A stretch of 64,000 nt of DNA from Ignatzschineria rhizosphaerae (lineage in GTDB: Bacteria; Pseudomonadota; Gammaproteobacteria; Cardiobacteriales; Wohlfahrtiimonadaceae). This document shows positions 9,189-17,719 of this stretch, piece by piece (positions within the stretch are counted from its first letter, which is position 1; each line of letters starts with the position of its first letter). Below the pieces are notes generated by a model. The model saw only the letters and a list, made by a program, of their open reading frames with translations, did not search any database and had not been told where the DNA came from. The DNA lies in assembly GCF_022655595.1 (NCBI RefSeq), contig NZ_CP093379.1, positions 864,501-928,500 of the forward strand, in the 5' to 3' direction. Made by a program: the position numbers and the translations under genes.

Positions 9189-10172
9189 ATGTTTAAAGCC
9201 CTTTATTTGCAAGATGAACAAGGATTTAGCTGCACCGAACAATCGATACCTCAAGCTGTTTTACGGCAAGAAGAGGGAGATACACTAGTTAAAGTACATT
9301 ATTCGACACTGAACTATAAAGATGCCTTAGCAATTACTAATACAGGAAAGATTGCTAGACGTTTTCCGATGATTCCCGGCATTGATTTTGCAGGGGAAGT
9401 AGTAGAGACAACAGATTCTACTTTAAAAGTGGGGGATCAGGTCTTTATGAATGGTTTAGGATTAAGTGAGAACCATTTTGGGGGATTAGCAGAGTTTACT
9501 TATGTGCCGGCAAAAAACTTACTAAAAGTTCCTAAAGCGTATCAAATGTTTGATGTTATGGCATTTGGAACGGCAGGATATACCGCTGCTCTTTGTGTAA
9601 ACCGACTTTTACAGCATGGTATAAAGCCTGAAGCTGGAGAAGTATTAGTCTCTGGGGCATCGGGCGGTGTTGGTATGGTTGCTATGATGTTACTTTCTAA
9701 ATTGGGATTTGAGGCAGTTGCATTAAGCTCTAAAGTAGAAGAAGAGGTATTTTTTAAATCCTTAGGGGCAACTCGTATTGAAAGTGCCGCAAGTTTTTAT
9801 GAAACGGGAGGGATGCTTCAAAAATCCCGATTCCAAGCTGCCGTAGATGTTTTAGGCTCGATCCCTTTGGCAAATATTTGCGCACAATTAAAGTATAGCG
9901 GGATTGTTGCGGCTTGTGGATTAGCAAGAGGAATGGATTTTCCCGGTAATATGGCGCCATTTATTTTACGAGATGTCACTCTTGCCGGGGTTGATAGCGT
10001 GATGGCACCAAAGGAGAAGCGAATAGCGGCATGGCAATTATTGAGTGAAAATATCAGATCTGAAGAGATTTCTCAGAGTGTTAAAACAATCCATTTCGAT
10101 CAAGTGATCGAGGTATCAGAAAAGATGATTGCCGGTAAAATTCAGGGACGTTTTGTTGTAAAAATTGCTTAA
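9189..10172 (+). CDS. acuI: AcuI/YhdH-family NADPH-dependent acrylyl-CoA reductase (MDR superfamily)
   Basis: A 327-residue zinc-independent medium-chain reductase. STLNYKDALAITNTGKIAR and FPMIPGIDFAGEV near residues 40-70 and GASGGVGMVA (nucleotide-binding, about 155-165) are hallmarks of the YhdH/AcuI branch. AcuI reduces acryloyl-CoA to propionyl-CoA with NADPH, protecting cells from this reactive intermediate. YhdH-like proteins are otherwise annotated as quinone oxidoreductases. The zinc ligands of alcohol dehydrogenases are absent. GGAGAG lies 5 bp upstream of the start. It converges on hpaC and shares a terminator with it. The exact substrate is inferred from family. Confidence 0.82.
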   Translation: MFKALYLQDEQGFSCTEQSIPQAVLRQEEGDTLVKVHYSTLNYKDALAITNTGKIARRFPMIPGIDFAGEVVETTDSTLKVGDQVFMNGLGLSENHFGGLAEFTYVPAKNLLKVPKAYQMFDVMAFGTAGYTAALCVNRLLQHGIKPEAGEVLVSGASGGVGMVAMMLLSKLGFEAVALSSKVEEEVFFKSLGATRIESAASFYETGGMLQKSRFQAAVDVLGSIPLANICAQLKYSGIVAACGLARGMDFPGNMAPFILRDVTLAGVDSVMAPKEKRIAAWQLLSENIRSEEISQSVKTIHFDQVIEVSEKMIAGKIQGRFVVKIA

Positions 10173-10214
10173 TCCTTGGGATTAACAAACCTTAAAGCGT
10201 ATTATAATTTTGTT

Positions 10215-10248
10215 AAAAGCGTAGTAAGACGATCTGCTACGCTTTTTT
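10215..10248. terminator. Bidirectional terminator overlapping the hpaC stop
   Basis: AGCGTAG (10218-10224) pairs with CTACGCT (10236-10242), with A-run before and TTTTTT after. It serves the converging acuI-like and hpaC-like genes. The last codons of the hpaC-like gene (AAA AAA GCG TAG) form one arm of the stem and the U-tract. Confidence 0.8.
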
Positions 10249-10749
10249 CTGGCGTGGGAGCTCATGAAAACCGCGATTAAAGTAGATTAAAGCATTGCCA
10301 AGATCTGCCATCTGCATACTATCGAGTTCTAAGATAAAAAGAGTATGTGTTCCGACTTCGTGAGTAGCCACGATTGAACCCTCTAAATTGGCAATTGCGC
10401 CTTGAAGAATAGGAAGTTTTCCTTTGCCTTCGATAAAGTCAAATTTTGCAAAGCGCTCTTCCATCGTGACTGGATGCATTCCTCCAAAATATTCAGCTGC
10501 AAGCTGTTGATCGGCATTTAAAATATTCACTGCCATTCGTGAGTTTGCCTTAAATGTCTCATTTGTTGCGCTATTGCGATTGATTGATACAAGCATTGTT
10601 GGAGGGGAATCTGTAATTGAAACAACCGCAGTTGCCGTTAATCCGCATTTTCCGGCAGGACCATTTGTTGTAATAATATTGACGCCGGCACCTAATGTTG
10701 CCATGGCATCTCTAAATATTTTTTTGATATCTTGATGTACGTCATCCAT
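10237..10749 (-). CDS. hpaC: Flavin reductase, HpaC-like
   Basis: A 170-residue flavin:NAD(P)H reductase, the same length as E. coli HpaC. It has FRDAMATLGAGVNIITTNGP, then CGLTATAVVSITDSPPTMLV, INRNSATNETF, and GTHTLFILE plus LIYFNRGFHELP at the end. HpaC supplies reduced FAD to the 4-hydroxyphenylacetate monooxygenase HpaB, but no HpaB gene is in the window, so its partner may be another two-component monooxygenase. The ATG at 10749 is chosen because AAGGAGAG lies just upstream. A longer frame from a TTG at 10803 has no ribosome-binding site and would exceed the family length. Confidence 0.85.
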   Translation of the reverse strand: MDDVHQDIKKIFRDAMATLGAGVNIITTNGPAGKCGLTATAVVSITDSPPTMLVSINRNSATNETFKANSRMAVNILNADQQLAAEYFGGMHPVTMEERFAKFDFIEGKGKLPILQGAIANLEGSIVATHEVGTHTLFILELDSMQMADLGNALIYFNRGFHELPRQKKA

Positions 10750-11231
10750 TTGTGCTCTCCTTACTTGACTATCTGATTCTATCGGTTTAGCTAAGTTTTG
10801 CAAAAAATAAAATGCCTGATTTTTAAGATTGATTAAATATCATGATTAACCTTATGGATATTTTTAAAACTTATTGAAGAGAAAATAGATAGCAAGGATA
10901 AATTAGATCTCCTTAATAGTTCATTTAAACGATCAAAGTATCTATAAGCACTAAAGTATTGGAAGAGATATGTAACTCATTTAGATTAGAGGATTATTTA
11001 TAGGATTATTAAATTTAATTTTAACAATCAACAATTATAAAATCACTATTGGTATTTTATATCTAATCAATATGGTAAAATAGAAGCTGTAGTAGTTAGT
11101 CATAGACCTTGTAAGCAGTAAGGTTATTTCTCAAAGTTCTAGCGCATGATAAGCCTGATTTAATCGTAATAGATGACGATAAAGGGCGGTCATGAATTTT
11201 GAAATCTTAAGGATAAGAGAGGTTTTATTTT
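10750..11231. other. Intergenic region between hpaC and butanediol dehydrogenase genes
   Basis: About 480 bp of A+T-rich sequence holding the divergent promoters of both genes. No convincing open frame, hairpin or operator was found. Confidence 0.4.
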
Positions 11232-12281
11232 ATGAGAGCAGCAGTTTGGCATGGTAGTAAAGATATTCGTGTGGTTGAGCGCGAGTTAAAGCCCTTAAAA
11301 GATCATGAAGTAACAATACGAGTTGCATGGGCAGGGATTTGCGGTAGTGATCTGCATGAATATGTGGAAGGTCCGGTCTTTATTCCTACTGAAAAAGAAG
11401 ATCTCTTAGCTGGCGGAAAAGCACCTTTAACAATGGGGCATGAGTTCTCTGGGATTGTTGAGGCTGTTGGGAGTAAAGTCACAAATTTTAAAGTAGGGGA
11501 TCGCGTATCTGTTAATCCCACATTAACGCATGGTAAACGCAGTGAATATGATGACATCTATGATGGCTTTAGTTTTATCGGGCTCCATTGCGATGGTGGA
11601 TTTGCTGATTTTGTCAATGTGCCTGAATCTGCTGTTTATGAATTACCTAAAACGCTAACTTTAGAAACAGCCGCGCTTATTGAGCCAACAGCAGTTGCTG
11701 TTCAAGCCGTTAAAGAGAGCGGCATGCGTTTTGGTGATACGGTAGCAATCTTTGGCGCAGGTCCTATTGGATTAGTTACAATTGCGGCGGCAAAAGCTGC
11801 TGGCGCGACCAAAGTGATTGCGTTAGATCTTTCTGAGTCACGTTTAGAGATGGCGAAAGCTATTGGGGCAACGCATGTCATTAATTCTGGAAAAGAAGAT
11901 CCTGTGGCGGCGATTCGCAAAATTGTTCCAAGAGGTACGGATGTGACCTTTGAAGTTGCCGGCGTTCAGCAAACTGTTGAGCAATCGATTAACGCGACAA
12001 AAGCGCGTGGAATGGTCGTGATTGTTTCTATCTTTGCCAACCCTATTACATGGCATCCAATGCAGCTTATTAATACCGGTGTTAAAGTCACCTCCTCAAT
12101 TGCTTATTCCCCTTCAAGCTTTAGAGAAACCATTGCTTTAATGGGATCAGGGCAATTAGATGTCACCTCCATTATCACCAAAAAAATCCCACTAGAAGAG
12201 ATTGTGACTGATGGTTTTGAGGCATTAGTTAATGATAAGTCACAATCGAAGATCTTAGTAACCTTAAGTGGTGAGATGTAG
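11232..12281 (+). CDS. 2,3-butanediol dehydrogenase-like zinc alcohol dehydrogenase
   Basis: A 349-residue medium-chain zinc dehydrogenase. The catalytic zinc ligands are visible as Cys37 (GICGSDLHEY), His70-Glu71 (MGHEFSG) and Glu151 (ALIEPTAVA). GAGPIG at 175-180 begins the NAD-binding fold. CGSDLHEYVEGPVFIP is nearly diagnostic of BdhA-type (R,R)-butanediol dehydrogenases, which interconvert acetoin and 2,3-butanediol. The four structural-zinc cysteines of classical alcohol dehydrogenases are absent and the loop reads NPTLTHGKRSEYDD instead, as in several butanediol enzymes. It is a single gene ended by a strong terminator. Confidence 0.83.
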   Translation: MRAAVWHGSKDIRVVERELKPLKDHEVTIRVAWAGICGSDLHEYVEGPVFIPTEKEDLLAGGKAPLTMGHEFSGIVEAVGSKVTNFKVGDRVSVNPTLTHGKRSEYDDIYDGFSFIGLHCDGGFADFVNVPESAVYELPKTLTLETAALIEPTAVAVQAVKESGMRFGDTVAIFGAGPIGLVTIAAAKAAGATKVIALDLSESRLEMAKAIGATHVINSGKEDPVAAIRKIVPRGTDVTFEVAGVQQTVEQSINATKARGMVVIVSIFANPITWHPMQLINTGVKVTSSIAYSPSSFRETIALMGSGQLDVTSIITKKIPLEEIVTDGFEALVNDKSQSKILVTLSGEM

Positions 12282-12330
12282 GTTCATCTTTGAGAGATAG
12301 GTTTTATTTATAAAACTTCCATCAAACTGT

Positions 12331-12361
12331 AAAAACGCTGGTAATTTACCGGCGTTTTTTT
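12331..12361. terminator. Terminator after the butanediol dehydrogenase gene
   Basis: AACGCTGGTAA (12334-12344) pairs with TTACCGGCGTT (12346-12356) with one mismatch and a minimal loop, flanked by AAAA before and a T-run after. It can serve the converging cysZ transcript too. Confidence 0.8.
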
Positions 12362-12445
12362 ATGCGTTTTTTTTAAAACACAAATTTGAATGATTTTGTT
12401 GAAAATATGAATGTTATTGTTGATTTATTACATTTTTAAGGGTCG

Positions 12446-13201
12446 TTATTGATGCGGATATTGACGACGATAACGATCTACCCACATTGCAGTACCACCA
12501 CAAACAGCTGCTGGCATGATCAATAGATTAGCTAGCGGAACCATCGTGATGATAGAGATTAAAGCGCCAAATGGCATATTACTGAAACGATCTTTTGCAA
12601 GGGTGTTTTTCATCTCTGTAAAGGAGATTTTGTGGTTATCAAACGCGTAGTCACAATATTGAATGACCATCATCCAAGAGCCAAAAAGAAACCACAGAAG
12701 TGGGGAGATAATGTTAACCACAGGAATAAATGAGATCACCAATAAAAGGAGAACTCTAGGTAGATAGTAGCCAAGGCGAATTAGTTCTCGATTAATCATG
12801 CGAGGAACATCTTTAACAAAATCACTCCAAGGGAGTGCTTTTGCAGGAATACCGCTGAGTTCTTCTTCAACTTTTTCTGCTAGAATTCCGTTAAAAGGGG
12901 CGGCAATAATATTGGCAAGAGTACTAAAGAAGTAACCAAATATTAAGATGATTGACGCTAAGATCAAAGGCCACAGCACAAAGCTTAACCAATGTAGCCA
13001 AGAAGGTAAAAAGCTTAAAAGATCATTGACCCAGCCATCAACTTGATAAAAGAGCCAGATAAATGCCGATCCTAAGATTAAAATATTAACGACTATCGGC
13101 ATAAATACAAAGCGCTTCAAACCTGGGCGCATCATAATACTAAAGCCTTCGAAAAAATATTGTGATCCATTTTTAGGGGAACGGGCAGTGGGAGTCGTCA
13201 T
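12446..13201 (-). CDS. cysZ: Sulfate transporter CysZ
   Basis: A 251-residue inner-membrane protein with four strong hydrophobic regions. It tracks E. coli CysZ throughout: YFFEGFSIMMRPGLKRFVFMP, WLHWLSFVLWPL, FGYFFSTLANIIAAPFNG, WFLFGSWMMVIQYCDYAFDN, and MPAAVCGGTAMWVDRYR near the end. CysZ mediates sulfate uptake for cysteine synthesis. It lies 78 bp downstream of folA on the same strand, so the two may be co-transcribed although their functions are unrelated. The final residues differ from E. coli, as is usual for the tail. Confidence 0.93.
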   Translation of the reverse strand: MTTPTARSPKNGSQYFFEGFSIMMRPGLKRFVFMPIVVNILILGSAFIWLFYQVDGWVNDLLSFLPSWLHWLSFVLWPLILASIILIFGYFFSTLANIIAAPFNGILAEKVEEELSGIPAKALPWSDFVKDVPRMINRELIRLGYYLPRVLLLLVISFIPVVNIISPLLWFLFGSWMMVIQYCDYAFDNHKISFTEMKNTLAKDRFSNMPFGALISIITMVPLANLLIMPAAVCGGTAMWVDRYRRQYPHQ

Positions 13202-13279
13202 AAAAAAGCTAATCTCTTAATGGGTGAGGGTAAAGTGCCGGAGGGGTTTCATAGAATAAAGATTTTTGAGATCTAAAGT

Positions 13280-13789
13280 TTACTGAAAATCCCAGATTTC
13301 GAAGGTGTAATCATAATGATTTTTCTCATCTTTTTGGTGAGATTCTTCAAAGATTAATTGCGCATTTGTAAAGTCAAAAGCGGGCATTTTAGTATCTCCT
13401 GCTACATTTGCATGAACGTGGGTTAAGTAGAGGCGATTCATGAGTGGTAAGGATTCTTGATAGATCTGCGCACCGCCCATAATCATGATTTCTGGCGTAT
13501 CTTGACGTTCATTAATGGCATCAATAGCTGCTTGTAGGCTATTGAAAATGCTACAACCAGGAATCGCATCATGGCTTAGTTGGCGAGAAATCACGATGTT
13601 TTCGCGACCGGGTAGTGGTTTACCAATTGATTCATAGGTTTTGCGACCCATGATAATTGGTTTACCAAGCGTGCTATTTTTAAAAAAACGCAGATCATTT
13701 GGAAGATGCCAAGGGAGCGCGTTATTATCGCCAATAGTGCCATTATCTGCCATTGCTAGAATCAAAGAGATAGTCGCTTTTTGTGTCAT
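13280..13789 (-). CDS. folA: Dihydrofolate reductase
   Basis: A 169-residue type I dihydrofolate reductase that regenerates tetrahydrofolate with NADPH. ALPWHLPNDLRFFK (residues 24-37) holds the substrate loop, with Asp32 as the active-site acid. GRKTYESIGKPLPGR (48-62) is the NADPH-binding segment and IMIMGGAQIYQESLP the conserved GG turn. The length is slightly longer than E. coli FolA (159). It is upstream of cysZ and divergent from pssA. No substitutions pointing to trimethoprim resistance can be judged by eye. Confidence 0.95.
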   Translation of the reverse strand: MTQKATISLILAMADNGTIGDNNALPWHLPNDLRFFKNSTLGKPIIMGRKTYESIGKPLPGRENIVISRQLSHDAIPGCSIFNSLQAAIDAINERQDTPEIMIMGGAQIYQESLPLMNRLYLTHVHANVAGDTKMPAFDFTNAQLIFEESHQKDEKNHYDYTFEIWDFQ

Positions 13790-13961
13790 TATGTTATTTA
13801 TCCTGTTTTTAAGGCCATAATTACGGATGATTATCGGAGCATCATACTAAATTTTATTATTGAATAATATGATATTTAGCGCATCTTAAGCAATATAGGC
13901 AGATTATTGTGAGGAAAATATGGGCTTAAGAGAAGTTCATCCTTAATAAAAAAAGGGAGGA

Positions 13962-13970
13962 TGCTATAAT
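13962..13970 (+). promoter_or_regulatory. Extended -10 promoter element of pssA
   Basis: TGC-TATAAT is a perfect extended -10, 32 bp before the pssA start codon. No good -35 hexamer is visible, which is compatible with an extended -10 promoter. Confidence 0.55.
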
Positions 13971-14002
13971 GTACTCTTACTTATTTTAGGTTTCTTAAGA
14001 AT

Positions 14003-14938
14003 ATGATCAATCAGAAAGATAATAGTAAAACTTCACAGAAAAAAAGTAATGCAATCTATGTATTGCCGAACTTAATTACAACGGCGGCAATGCTCTGTGG
14101 ATTTTTAGCAATTCTCACCGCGTTAGATGCTTATTATGGATCTCACTCAGGTGATACGACACAAACCTTCACGCAAGCTGCTATTTTAGTCTTTGTGGCG
14201 ATGATCTTTGATGGCTTAGATGGTCGTGTTGCAAGAATGACAAATAGTTCAAGTGCTTTTGGTGAGCAGTATGACTCTTTGTCAGATCTTATCTCGTTTG
14301 GTATAGCGCCAGCGCTGATTATCTATCTTTGGGCACTTAAAGAAGGCCATTTTGTGAATCTTATTGGGGGAATCTCTTTAGGTGGGATCTCTTGGTTTGT
14401 TGCATATCTCTATTTAGCCTGCGCAGCGCTTAGATTAGCACGATTTAATGTGCAAATTGGGAGTGTTGATAAGCGTTTCTTCGTGGGAATGCCAAGTCCA
14501 ACAGCTGCCGCTATTGTTGTAGGCTTTGTCTGGTTTGGTGAAAGTTTACAACTTTCGGGGCCTTTAAAAGATTATGGGGCACTGTTTTTAACACTTTATA
14601 GTGGCTTAATGATGGTGACCAATATTAAGTTCTTTAGTTTTAAAGACATTCACTTTCAAAATCCAGTGCCATTTTTTGTATGGGTTTTAGTAGTGATCAC
14701 ACTCAGTATATTACTGGTATGTATCGTTAGATTCCCAGGGGAGGCTATTTTCTTAGTACTCTTTGGCTATGGTTTATCTGGCCCAATTTATGCAATATTA
14801 CGTCATCGTAAGCGTGATCAGCTTAAGAGTGAAAAGAGTCAACGCCAAGCACATAAAGAGGGGATTAATGGTACAGATGCCGAGGAATCAACGGATAATG
14901 TTGAGACTGATACTGTAGAAACGGATAACAAAAATTAA
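14003..14938 (+). CDS. pssA: CDP-diacylglycerol--serine O-phosphatidyltransferase
   Basis: A 311-residue integral membrane enzyme making phosphatidylserine from CDP-diacylglycerol and serine, the committed step to phosphatidylethanolamine. The CDP-alcohol phosphotransferase motif is complete: Asp70, Asp73-Gly74, Ala77-Arg78, Gly87, Asp91 and Asp95, within FDGLDGRVARMT and FGEQYDSLSDLIS. About seven to eight membrane segments follow. The hydrophilic C-terminus (about residues 270-311) is rich in Glu, Thr and Asp and is probably disordered. This is the multi-spanning subclass II enzyme, unlike the phospholipase-D-like PssA of E. coli. Confidence 0.92.
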   Translation: MINQKDNSKTSQKKSNAIYVLPNLITTAAMLCGFLAILTALDAYYGSHSGDTTQTFTQAAILVFVAMIFDGLDGRVARMTNSSSAFGEQYDSLSDLISFGIAPALIIYLWALKEGHFVNLIGGISLGGISWFVAYLYLACAALRLARFNVQIGSVDKRFFVGMPSPTAAAIVVGFVWFGESLQLSGPLKDYGALFLTLYSGLMMVTNIKFFSFKDIHFQNPVPFFVWVLVVITLSILLVCIVRFPGEAIFLVLFGYGLSGPIYAILRHRKRDQLKSEKSQRQAHKEGINGTDAEESTDNVETDTVETDNKN

Positions 14939-15071
14939 TCGAGATAAAGTTATTTACCGTAAAGATAGTGATGATATGCGGTGTTTAGAGCAAGTTTTAA
15001 AACTATAAATCTTGAACGATAACCGTAACTGGTGCTTAAATAGAGTAATTGTTGTGAGGGAATAAATTTAG

Positions 15072-16037
15072 ATGGATATTAGGCAAGCAGAGTACTTGAA
15101 ACTACTAGGAATCCAAGCTTGGTGTCAGCAAGAGGATCTTCCACAAGTTCAAGAAAATCTCAAAGCCTTAAAACTTGCGGCAAAAGGTATTTCTCCATCA
15201 GTTGTTTCACAAAATGGGCAACAATCACCTGTAAATATGATCGCTAATAGCGAAGCACTCTCTAAAGATATTTCTCGCCGAGAAGAGCCTGCGCATCTTG
15301 CGGAAGATTTACAAAGTGCTAATTACGCTGCAAATCTCTCTATTAATAAGGAGCGTTTTAGTCAGCAGTTACAAGAGGTTACTGATGGATTGCGTGTCAA
15401 TGTAGCACCAAAAGTTGCAGAATCTATCGCTGTTAAATCAGCTTTTGAAGCCAAAGCATTTTCTTATAATGCGCAAGCTTCAATTTTCGCGGAGCCTTTT
15501 GCGCAGGCTATTAAAAATTGCTTAGGCTGCGATTTTTCACAAAGTAGACATCAAGTCACATTACCAAGGCAATCTCAAAATGCGCGTGTAATGATTATTA
15601 CAGATATCCCCTTAAAGGAAGAGATGTTCCAAGGGCATGTTTTAGATCGTAGTGATGAATCCTTTTTCTTTAAAGCGATGAAAGCTGTGGGATTATCGCC
15701 CGATATGCTCTATATCACGCCATTTATTAAATGCCGGCCACCTGAGCTTCGGGATGTGAGTGATAAAGAATGGCATGCTTGTTTTCAAGTTTTAAAACGT
15801 GAGATTTTAGAAGTTTCCCCAGAGATGATCTTCTTATTAGGGCGAACTTCTGTGAAGTTTTTATTACAAAAAGAGCTCCCATTTGAATCGCTTCGTCGAG
15901 AAAGGCATCTTATTCGTATCGATGATTTTGAGGTTCCTGTGGTGATTTCTCATTCTCCGCGAGTTTATGCAAAAAACTCCCGCTTAAAAGCGAACTTCTG
16001 GCAAGACCTTAAGTTTCTCCGAAGACAGCTCGGTTAA
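15072..16037 (+). CDS. Fe-S uracil-DNA-glycosylase-like protein, upstream of rimI
   Basis: A 321-residue protein. Residues 140-320 form a uracil-DNA-glycosylase-like domain with four cysteines spaced like the family 4 iron-sulfur ligands: Cys150-x2-Cys153, Cys221 (IKCRPPE) and Cys237. The catalytic motif GE(A/G)PG is not present; the corresponding stretch reads ITDIPLKEEMFQG. The second motif HPSP reads SHSPRVY. Glycosylase activity is therefore doubtful. Residues 20-140 are low-complexity and probably disordered. The N-terminus YLKLLGIQAWC resembles the chi-binding peptide of the DNA polymerase III psi subunit, whose gene holD also precedes rimI in E. coli. A psi-like role is an inference. 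Confidence 0.75.
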   Translation: MDIRQAEYLKLLGIQAWCQQEDLPQVQENLKALKLAAKGISPSVVSQNGQQSPVNMIANSEALSKDISRREEPAHLAEDLQSANYAANLSINKERFSQQLQEVTDGLRVNVAPKVAESIAVKSAFEAKAFSYNAQASIFAEPFAQAIKNCLGCDFSQSRHQVTLPRQSQNARVMIITDIPLKEEMFQGHVLDRSDESFFFKAMKAVGLSPDMLYITPFIKCRPPELRDVSDKEWHACFQVLKREILEVSPEMIFLLGRTSVKFLLQKELPFESLRRERHLIRIDDFEVPVVISHSPRVYAKNSRLKANFWQDLKFLRRQLG

Positions 16038-16263
16038 TTCTAACAAAGGGATAAAATCCATTGCTTAGAGTTATCGAGCGGTAAAATTTCAGAGAGATCA
16101 GGGATGATTAGAGGTTAATCGTTAAAAATATCAGCAATTATCTTATCTCCAAACTATCAATCTGCCTTAAAAGGTTCAGATTTTTTGTGAGCGGGATAAA
16201 GAGCGTCGATTGCAAGCGTGATGCAACACGAAGATCGTTGTTGGCATAAAAGGAGAATTGAGA

Positions 16264-16752
16264 GTGGATATTCAGCAATTATTAAAAATTGAGGAAGCAA
16301 CTTTAGCAGATTTAGATGAGATCTTAGAGATTGAGGTGAGAGCATATCCTGTTCCATGGAGCCGGGATCAGATGATGGATGTGTTTAATCAGAAAGTGAT
16401 CCGTTTAAAGCTTTTGATGGATGGACAGCTGATAGGTTATGCTTTTGTGTCAATTATTTTAGATGAAGGACATCTATTACATATTACGGTAGATCCTATT
16501 CATCATGGGAAGCGTCTTGGCCGATATCTGTTAGAAGAAGTCTTAAAATTGGGGGATACGCACCAATTAGCGACCATTTTTCTGGAAGTGCGAGAAGGTA
16601 ATACGCCAGCAAGAGCCCTATATGATCGTATTGGTTTTAATCAAGTGGGGGTAAGAAAAGGTTATTATCCTTGTAAGATTAATGGGCGAGAAGATGCGAT
16701 AGTCATGGCATATACCGTTCCCTCTGATACATTTAATTTTCAGCTATCGTAA
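16264..16752 (+). CDS. rimI: Ribosomal-protein-S18-alanine N-acetyltransferase RimI
   Basis: A GNAT acetyltransferase (162 residues) that acetylates the N-terminal alanine of ribosomal protein S18. EIEVRAYPVPWSRDQMMDVF, HLLHITVDPIHHGKRLGRYLLEE (acetyl-CoA loop), FLEVREGNTPARALYDRIGF and VGVRKGYYPCKINGREDAIVM are the standard RimI blocks. The GTG at 16264 is chosen because AGGAG (16251-16255) lies 8 bp upstream; a TTG at 16258 is only 2 bp from that site. It lies about 225 bp after the glycosylase-like gene. Confidence 0.9.
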   Translation: MDIQQLLKIEEATLADLDEILEIEVRAYPVPWSRDQMMDVFNQKVIRLKLLMDGQLIGYAFVSIILDEGHLLHITVDPIHHGKRLGRYLLEEVLKLGDTHQLATIFLEVREGNTPARALYDRIGFNQVGVRKGYYPCKINGREDAIVMAYTVPSDTFNFQLS

Positions 16753-16759
16753 TAATATT

Positions 16760-16862
16760 GTTTAATCGGTTAAGTCACTGAGCCGGATTGCCAGTGCATC
16801 GGTTATGAGGTGCATAAGTGTCATTCTATCCGGTATCATGCAAGCGGGGTTGATTCCCTAGA
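16760..16862 (+). repeat. Partial copy of the dispersed TATAG-ended repeat
   Basis: TTTAATCGGTTAAGTCACTG, then GATTGCCAGTGCATCGGTTA, TCATTCTATCCGGTATCATG and CAAGCGGGGTTGATTC follow the family order. The right end is missing. It lies just upstream of a full copy in the same orientation. Confidence 0.65.
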
Positions 16863-16874
16863 CTCTATTATAGA

Positions 16875-17031
16875 TATGGTAAAATCAGTTTAAAAGTGAC
16901 CAAATCTATTGCCGGCACATCGGTGATGAGATGTGTAAGAATCGTTCTATCTGGCATCGTGCAAGCTTATTTGATTCATACGCTGTCCTGTTTTATTTTT
17001 AAGCTGTTTTTTTTAAACCGAATCGACTATA
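16875..17031 (+). repeat. Dispersed TATAG-ended repeat (MITE-like), full copy
   Basis: About 157 bp. The left end TATGGTAAAATCAGTTTAA and right end TTAAACCGAATCGACTATA form imperfect terminal inverted repeats. The core is ATTGCCGGCACATCGGTGAT then ATCTGGCATCGTGCAAGC and TTGATTCATACGCTGTCCTG. There is no open frame, consistent with a non-autonomous element. Confidence 0.8.
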
Positions 17032-17047
17032 TCTATTGAGGCTATCT

Positions 17048-17081
17048 CATCTTTTTATAGAGCGATTTCTATAAAAAGATG
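17048..17081. repeat. Perfect 14-bp inverted repeat
   Basis: CATCTTTTTATAGA pairs perfectly with TCTATAAAAAGATG across a 6-nt loop, between rimI and the converging ankyrin gene. No T-run follows on either strand, although A/T-rich arms may suffice for weak bidirectional termination. Confidence 0.55.
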
Positions 17082-17110
17082 TAGGTTGATCTTATTCGTG
17101 AATCCCTAGG

Positions 17111-17719
17111 CTATTTGCCACCATAGTTAAGGAGTATCTCGGCAATGGCTAAGTAACCTTTTTCTTTCGCAAGAGTGAGCGGCGTTTTACCATAAGCATC
17201 CACCATATTGGGATCAGCGCCATTTTTGAGTAAAAGCTCAATGATTTTTTGTTGTCGCTCTCCACCATCATTGAGAATGATGGCTTCAATGAGCGCTGTC
17301 CATCCTAAGTTATTGGTGTGATTAGGATTAATATCTGTATGTGTTAAAAGGTACTCAACGATCTCTAAATGTCCCTTTTCAGCAGCAGGAACGATCCCAT
17401 TTCCGCCAAATCTTGTGAGTAGTTTAAGATCTACGTTATTTGTTTTAATGAGACGTTTTACAAGTTTTAAATCATTATTAATAATAGCCCACAAAAAAGG
17501 GTTCAAACAGCTGTTATCTTGTAGATTAAGATCAACACCTGCTTCAATAAAATAATCACAGAGCGCATATTGTTGGTGCATTGCAGCAGTTAATAGCGTT
17601 GTTCTTTTTTGAGAATCTTGCGCATGTAGTAGCTTGGGATCATCTATTAATGCGGTTTTTATGGCATCTATATTACCTTTTTTGATATTCTCAAAAAAAT
17701 TTGTTATCTGAGGATTCAT
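17111..17719 (-). CDS. Ankyrin-repeat protein
   Basis: A 202-residue protein built of about five ankyrin repeats. Clear repeats include TTLLTAAMHQQYALCDYFIE, NPFLWAIINNDLKLVKRLIK, GNGIVPAAEKGHLEIVEYLL, GWTALIEAIILNDGG and KTPLTLAKEKGYLAIAEILL. There is no signal peptide or membrane segment, so it is probably cytoplasmic and binds a protein partner. The start is supported by AAAAAGGAG. It has no operon partner. Bacterial ankyrin proteins have very diverse roles and none can be assigned. Confidence 0.85.
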   Translation of the reverse strand: MNPQITNFFENIKKGNIDAIKTALIDDPKLLHAQDSQKRTTLLTAAMHQQYALCDYFIEAGVDLNLQDNSCLNPFLWAIINNDLKLVKRLIKTNNVDLKLLTRFGGNGIVPAAEKGHLEIVEYLLTHTDINPNHTNNLGWTALIEAIILNDGGERQQKIIELLLKNGADPNMVDAYGKTPLTLAKEKGYLAIAEILLNYGGK

